Source: Mycobacterium ahvazicum
GTDB taxonomy: Bacteria; Actinomycetota; Actinomycetes; Mycobacteriales; Mycobacteriaceae
Assembly: GCF_900176255.2 (NCBI RefSeq)
Contig: NZ_FXEG02000003.1
Span: 186,001-250,000 of the forward strand
DNA length: 64,000 bases
Reading direction: 5' to 3'
Shown here: positions 62,222-64,000 of the stretch, in pieces
How positions within the stretch are numbered: the first letter of the stretch is position 1
How the letters are laid out: the number at the start of each line of letters is the position of its first letter
Made by a program: the position numbers and the translations under genes
The notes under the pieces: model-generated
Told to the model about the DNA's origin: nothing
What the model saw: the letters and a program-made list of their open reading frames with translations, nothing else
Databases searched by the model: none

Positions 62222-63490
62222 ATGTTGGACTTCGGGGCGTTACCACCGGAGATCAACTCCGGTCGGATGTACGTCGGTGCGGGATCGGGGCCGATGTTGG
62301 TCGCCGCCGCCGCCTGGGACGAGTTAGCCGCGGAGCTGTTCTCCACGGCGGCGCTGTACGGCTCGACGATCCAGAGCCTCTCAGTCGGGCCATGGACCGG
62401 CCCCTCCTCGATCGCGATGGCCGCCGCCGCCGCACCGTATGTGCAATGGATGAGCACGACGGGGGCTCAGGCAGAGCAAGCGGGCATCCAGGCCAAACTT
62501 GCCGCGGGCGCGTACGAGGCGGCCTTCGCGGCGACGGTGCCGCCGCCCGTCATCGCGGCCAACCGCTCCTTGCTGGCTACGTTGATCGCGACCAACATCC
62601 TGGGACAAAACACGCCTGCGATCGCGGCCACCGAAGCCCAGTACATGGAGATGTGGGCGCAGGACGCTGCCGCGATGTACGGCTATGCCGGGTCGTCGGC
62701 GACGGCGTCGTCGCAGCTGCAGCCGTTTGCCGAGCCGCCGCGGACCACGAGCGACTCCGGGACGGGGATGCAGGCGGCCGCACTGGCCCAGTCGAGCACT
62801 ACCTCGGGCACCGAAACCGGCACTCATCTATCTCAGCTCGCCAGCACGATGCAACCGGCCTTGCAAACCATGTCGACGACCACCACCGCGGCAGCCGACC
62901 CGTCGACGGGACTGACGGTGCCGCCCGCCGTAACCAACTGGAACACGATCTGGTCGGCTATCACGGGTGTGTATTCGCCCCAGTCGTGGAGCACGATTCC
63001 TGGTGGCCCTTTCCTTTCGTTCGGTCAGGCATACGCGTGGGGCCAGAACGGGCAAAGCGCCGCGGCCTATCTGTCTGGACCGAAATTAATCAAAGGGGCG
63101 TTGGAGCCGCTGACGAGGAGCGCCGCCGGCATCCATCCGATGCTCAGCTCCGCCGTCAGCGAAGCTCAGGTCAGCGGGTCGATGGGTAAGTCGGCGTTGG
63201 TCGGAAGCATGTCGGTACCGCAGGGTTGGACCGAAGCCGCTCCGAACATCCGGATGCTGGCGCAGTCGCTGCCCACCACCTTGGCGGCCGCGCCGGCCGC
63301 CTCACTGATCGGCGAGGAAGGCGTCTTCAGCCAGAGGGCGTTGTCCAGCCTGGCTGGCCGCGCCGTCGCCGCGACCGCAACCCACACGGTGAGCGGCAAT
63401 GCCGCGACGGCGTCCGCGCTCGGCGGTCTGGTGGCCGAGGCAGACCCCGCAGCCGCCACCATCATCGTCATACCGGCTCTGGAGGACTGA
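62222..63490 (+). CDS. PPE family protein, SVP type
   Basis: 422 residues from ATG 62222 behind [30 protein letters not shown], WxG in [27 protein letters not shown], a Thr/Ser-rich middle, then GSMSVPQGW. Unlike the other PPE genes here, the C-terminus continues about 90 residues past the SVP motif (PEQ-less tail ending [13 protein letters not shown]), as in PPE25-type proteins of M. tuberculosis. Its stop overlaps a 20-residue ORF (TGATG). Confidence 0.87.
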   Translation: MLDFGALPPEINSGRMYVGAGSGPMLVAAAAWDELAAELFSTAALYGSTIQSLSVGPWTGPSSIAMAAAAAPYVQWMSTTGAQAEQAGIQAKLAAGAYEAAFAATVPPPVIAANRSLLATLIATNILGQNTPAIAATEAQYMEMWAQDAAAMYGYAGSSATASSQLQPFAEPPRTTSDSGTGMQAAALAQSSTTSGTETGTHLSQLASTMQPALQTMSTTTTAAADPSTGLTVPPAVTNWNTIWSAITGVYSPQSWSTIPGGPFLSFGQAYAWGQNGQSAAAYLSGPKLIKGALEPLTRSAAGIHPMLSSAVSEAQVSGSMGKSALVGSMSVPQGWTEAAPNIRMLAQSLPTTLAAAPAASLIGEEGVFSQRALSSLAGRAVAATATHTVSGNAATASALGGLVAEADPAAATIIVIPALED

Positions 63491-63552
63491 TGGCGATGAA
63501 CACGACGCATAGCAACACGGCACGGTTCACCCATACTCGCGCAGCTAGGTAA
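63490..63552 (+). CDS. 20-residue ORF linking two PPE genes (hypothetical)
   Basis: [20 protein letters not shown]. The ATG shares one base with the TGA of the upstream PPE gene (TGATG at 63488-63492). Its TAA runs into AAGGGG, the ribosome binding site of the next PPE gene. It may pass ribosomes from one PPE to the next. Confidence 0.3.
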   Translation: MAMNTTHSNTARFTHTRAAR

Positions 63553-63563
63553 GGGGTAACGAC

Positions 63564-64000
63564 ATGTTTTACGGAGCCTTTCCACCGGAATTCAATTCGG
63601 GCCGCATGTACGCCGGCCCGGGAGCGGAGTCACTGGTGACGGCAGCGACGGCGTGGGAGAACCTGGCCGTCGAATTGCAGTCGATCGCGACGTCTTACTC
63701 CGAGGTGATCTCGAATCTGACCACCGGGCCATGGGTGGGCCCGGCGTCGCTTTCCATGGCGGCCGCCGCCGCTCCTTACGTGGCCTGGATGGAACAAACC
63801 GCAACGCGGGCCGCACAGACCGCCGCCCAGGCAACCCAGGCGGCCGCCGCATACGAGACGGCGTTCGCCGCGCACGTGCCGCCCCCGCTCATCGCGGCCA
63901 ACCGTGAACTGCTGACGCAGCTGATGGCGACCAACCTCTTCGGGCAGAACACCGCAGCGATAGCGACCACCGAAGCGCAATACGGGGACATGTGGGCTCA
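63564..64000 (+). CDS. PPE family protein (3' end off window)
   Basis: ATG 63564 with AAGGGG seven bases upstream. The frame stays open to the window end (145 codons). [20 protein letters not shown] opens the PPE domain and [10 protein letters not shown] holds the WxG turn. [20 protein letters not shown] and EAQYGDMWA show the domain is nearly complete when the window ends. Subclass cannot be told without the C-terminus. Confidence 0.88.
   Translation, partial: MFYGAFPPEFNSGRMYAGPGAESLVTAATAWENLAVELQSIATSYSEVISNLTTGPWVGPASLSMAAAAAPYVAWMEQTATRAAQTAAQATQAAAAYETAFAAHVPPPLIAANRELLTQLMATNLFGQNTAAIATTEAQYGDMWA

Overview
This window looks like part of the chromosome of a slow-growing Mycobacterium. 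It is GC-rich, carries a complete ESX-5 type VII secretion locus (a system restricted to slow growers) with a large PE/PPE cargo set, and keeps the Mycobacterium tuberculosis gene order from about Rv1773c to Rv1798. The species cannot be fixed from the sequence alone.

Region 1 (1-6.8 kb): a cutinase running off the left edge, two TetR regulators beside a D-aminoacylase-type amidohydrolase, a small methyltransferase and a DEAD-box RNA helicase. Region 2 (7-20 kb): a catabolic island on mostly one strand with a nitrile hydratase/thiocyanate hydrolase-like trio, two enoyl-CoA hydratases, a KstD-like flavoprotein translationally coupled to a Rieske oxygenase, an acyl-CoA synthetase, 2-oxoacid dehydrogenase E1 alpha/beta with a free-standing lipoyl domain, a mycofactocin-type SDR and a divergent CoA-transferase. 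Together these look like a pathway that oxygenates, CoA-activates and cleaves an unknown cyclic or branched substrate.

Region 3 (20-33 kb): WS/DGAT acyltransferase, ANTAR protein, then the Rv1773c-Rv1781c-like block: IclR regulator, BBE-type oxidase plus PhlG-like hydrolase, TetR plus CYP144, a DUF4407 membrane protein, small SRPBCC/SnoaL-type proteins and malQ.

Region 4 (33.4-58 kb): ESX-5. eccB5-eccC5 are followed by convergent cyp143 and a divergent ferredoxin. Next comes a cargo block (PPE, PE18-like, four more PPE genes, PE19-like, esxM/esxN-like pair), then espG5, eccD5, mycP5, eccE5 and eccA5. As given, mycP5 is split by what looks like one extra G in its Pro-rich loop.

Region 5 (58-64 kb): a recognisable M-box (Mg2+) riboswitch leads into small ORFs, two PPE genes and an Rv1810-like DUF732 secreted protein, the counterpart of the M. 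tuberculosis PE20-PPE31-33-Rv1810 operon but without PE20. An AT-richer non-coding stretch and two further PPE genes follow, the last cut by the right edge.

The most unusual signals are 21-bp (seven-codon) TGAACA-type repeats in front of three PE/PPE transcription units, short ORFs that overlap or abut the starts of eccB5, eccD5, PE18, PE19 and several PPE genes, and a multi-stem RNA candidate between PE19 and esxM. All functional statements rest on reading the sequence and on recall of families; no database search was run.
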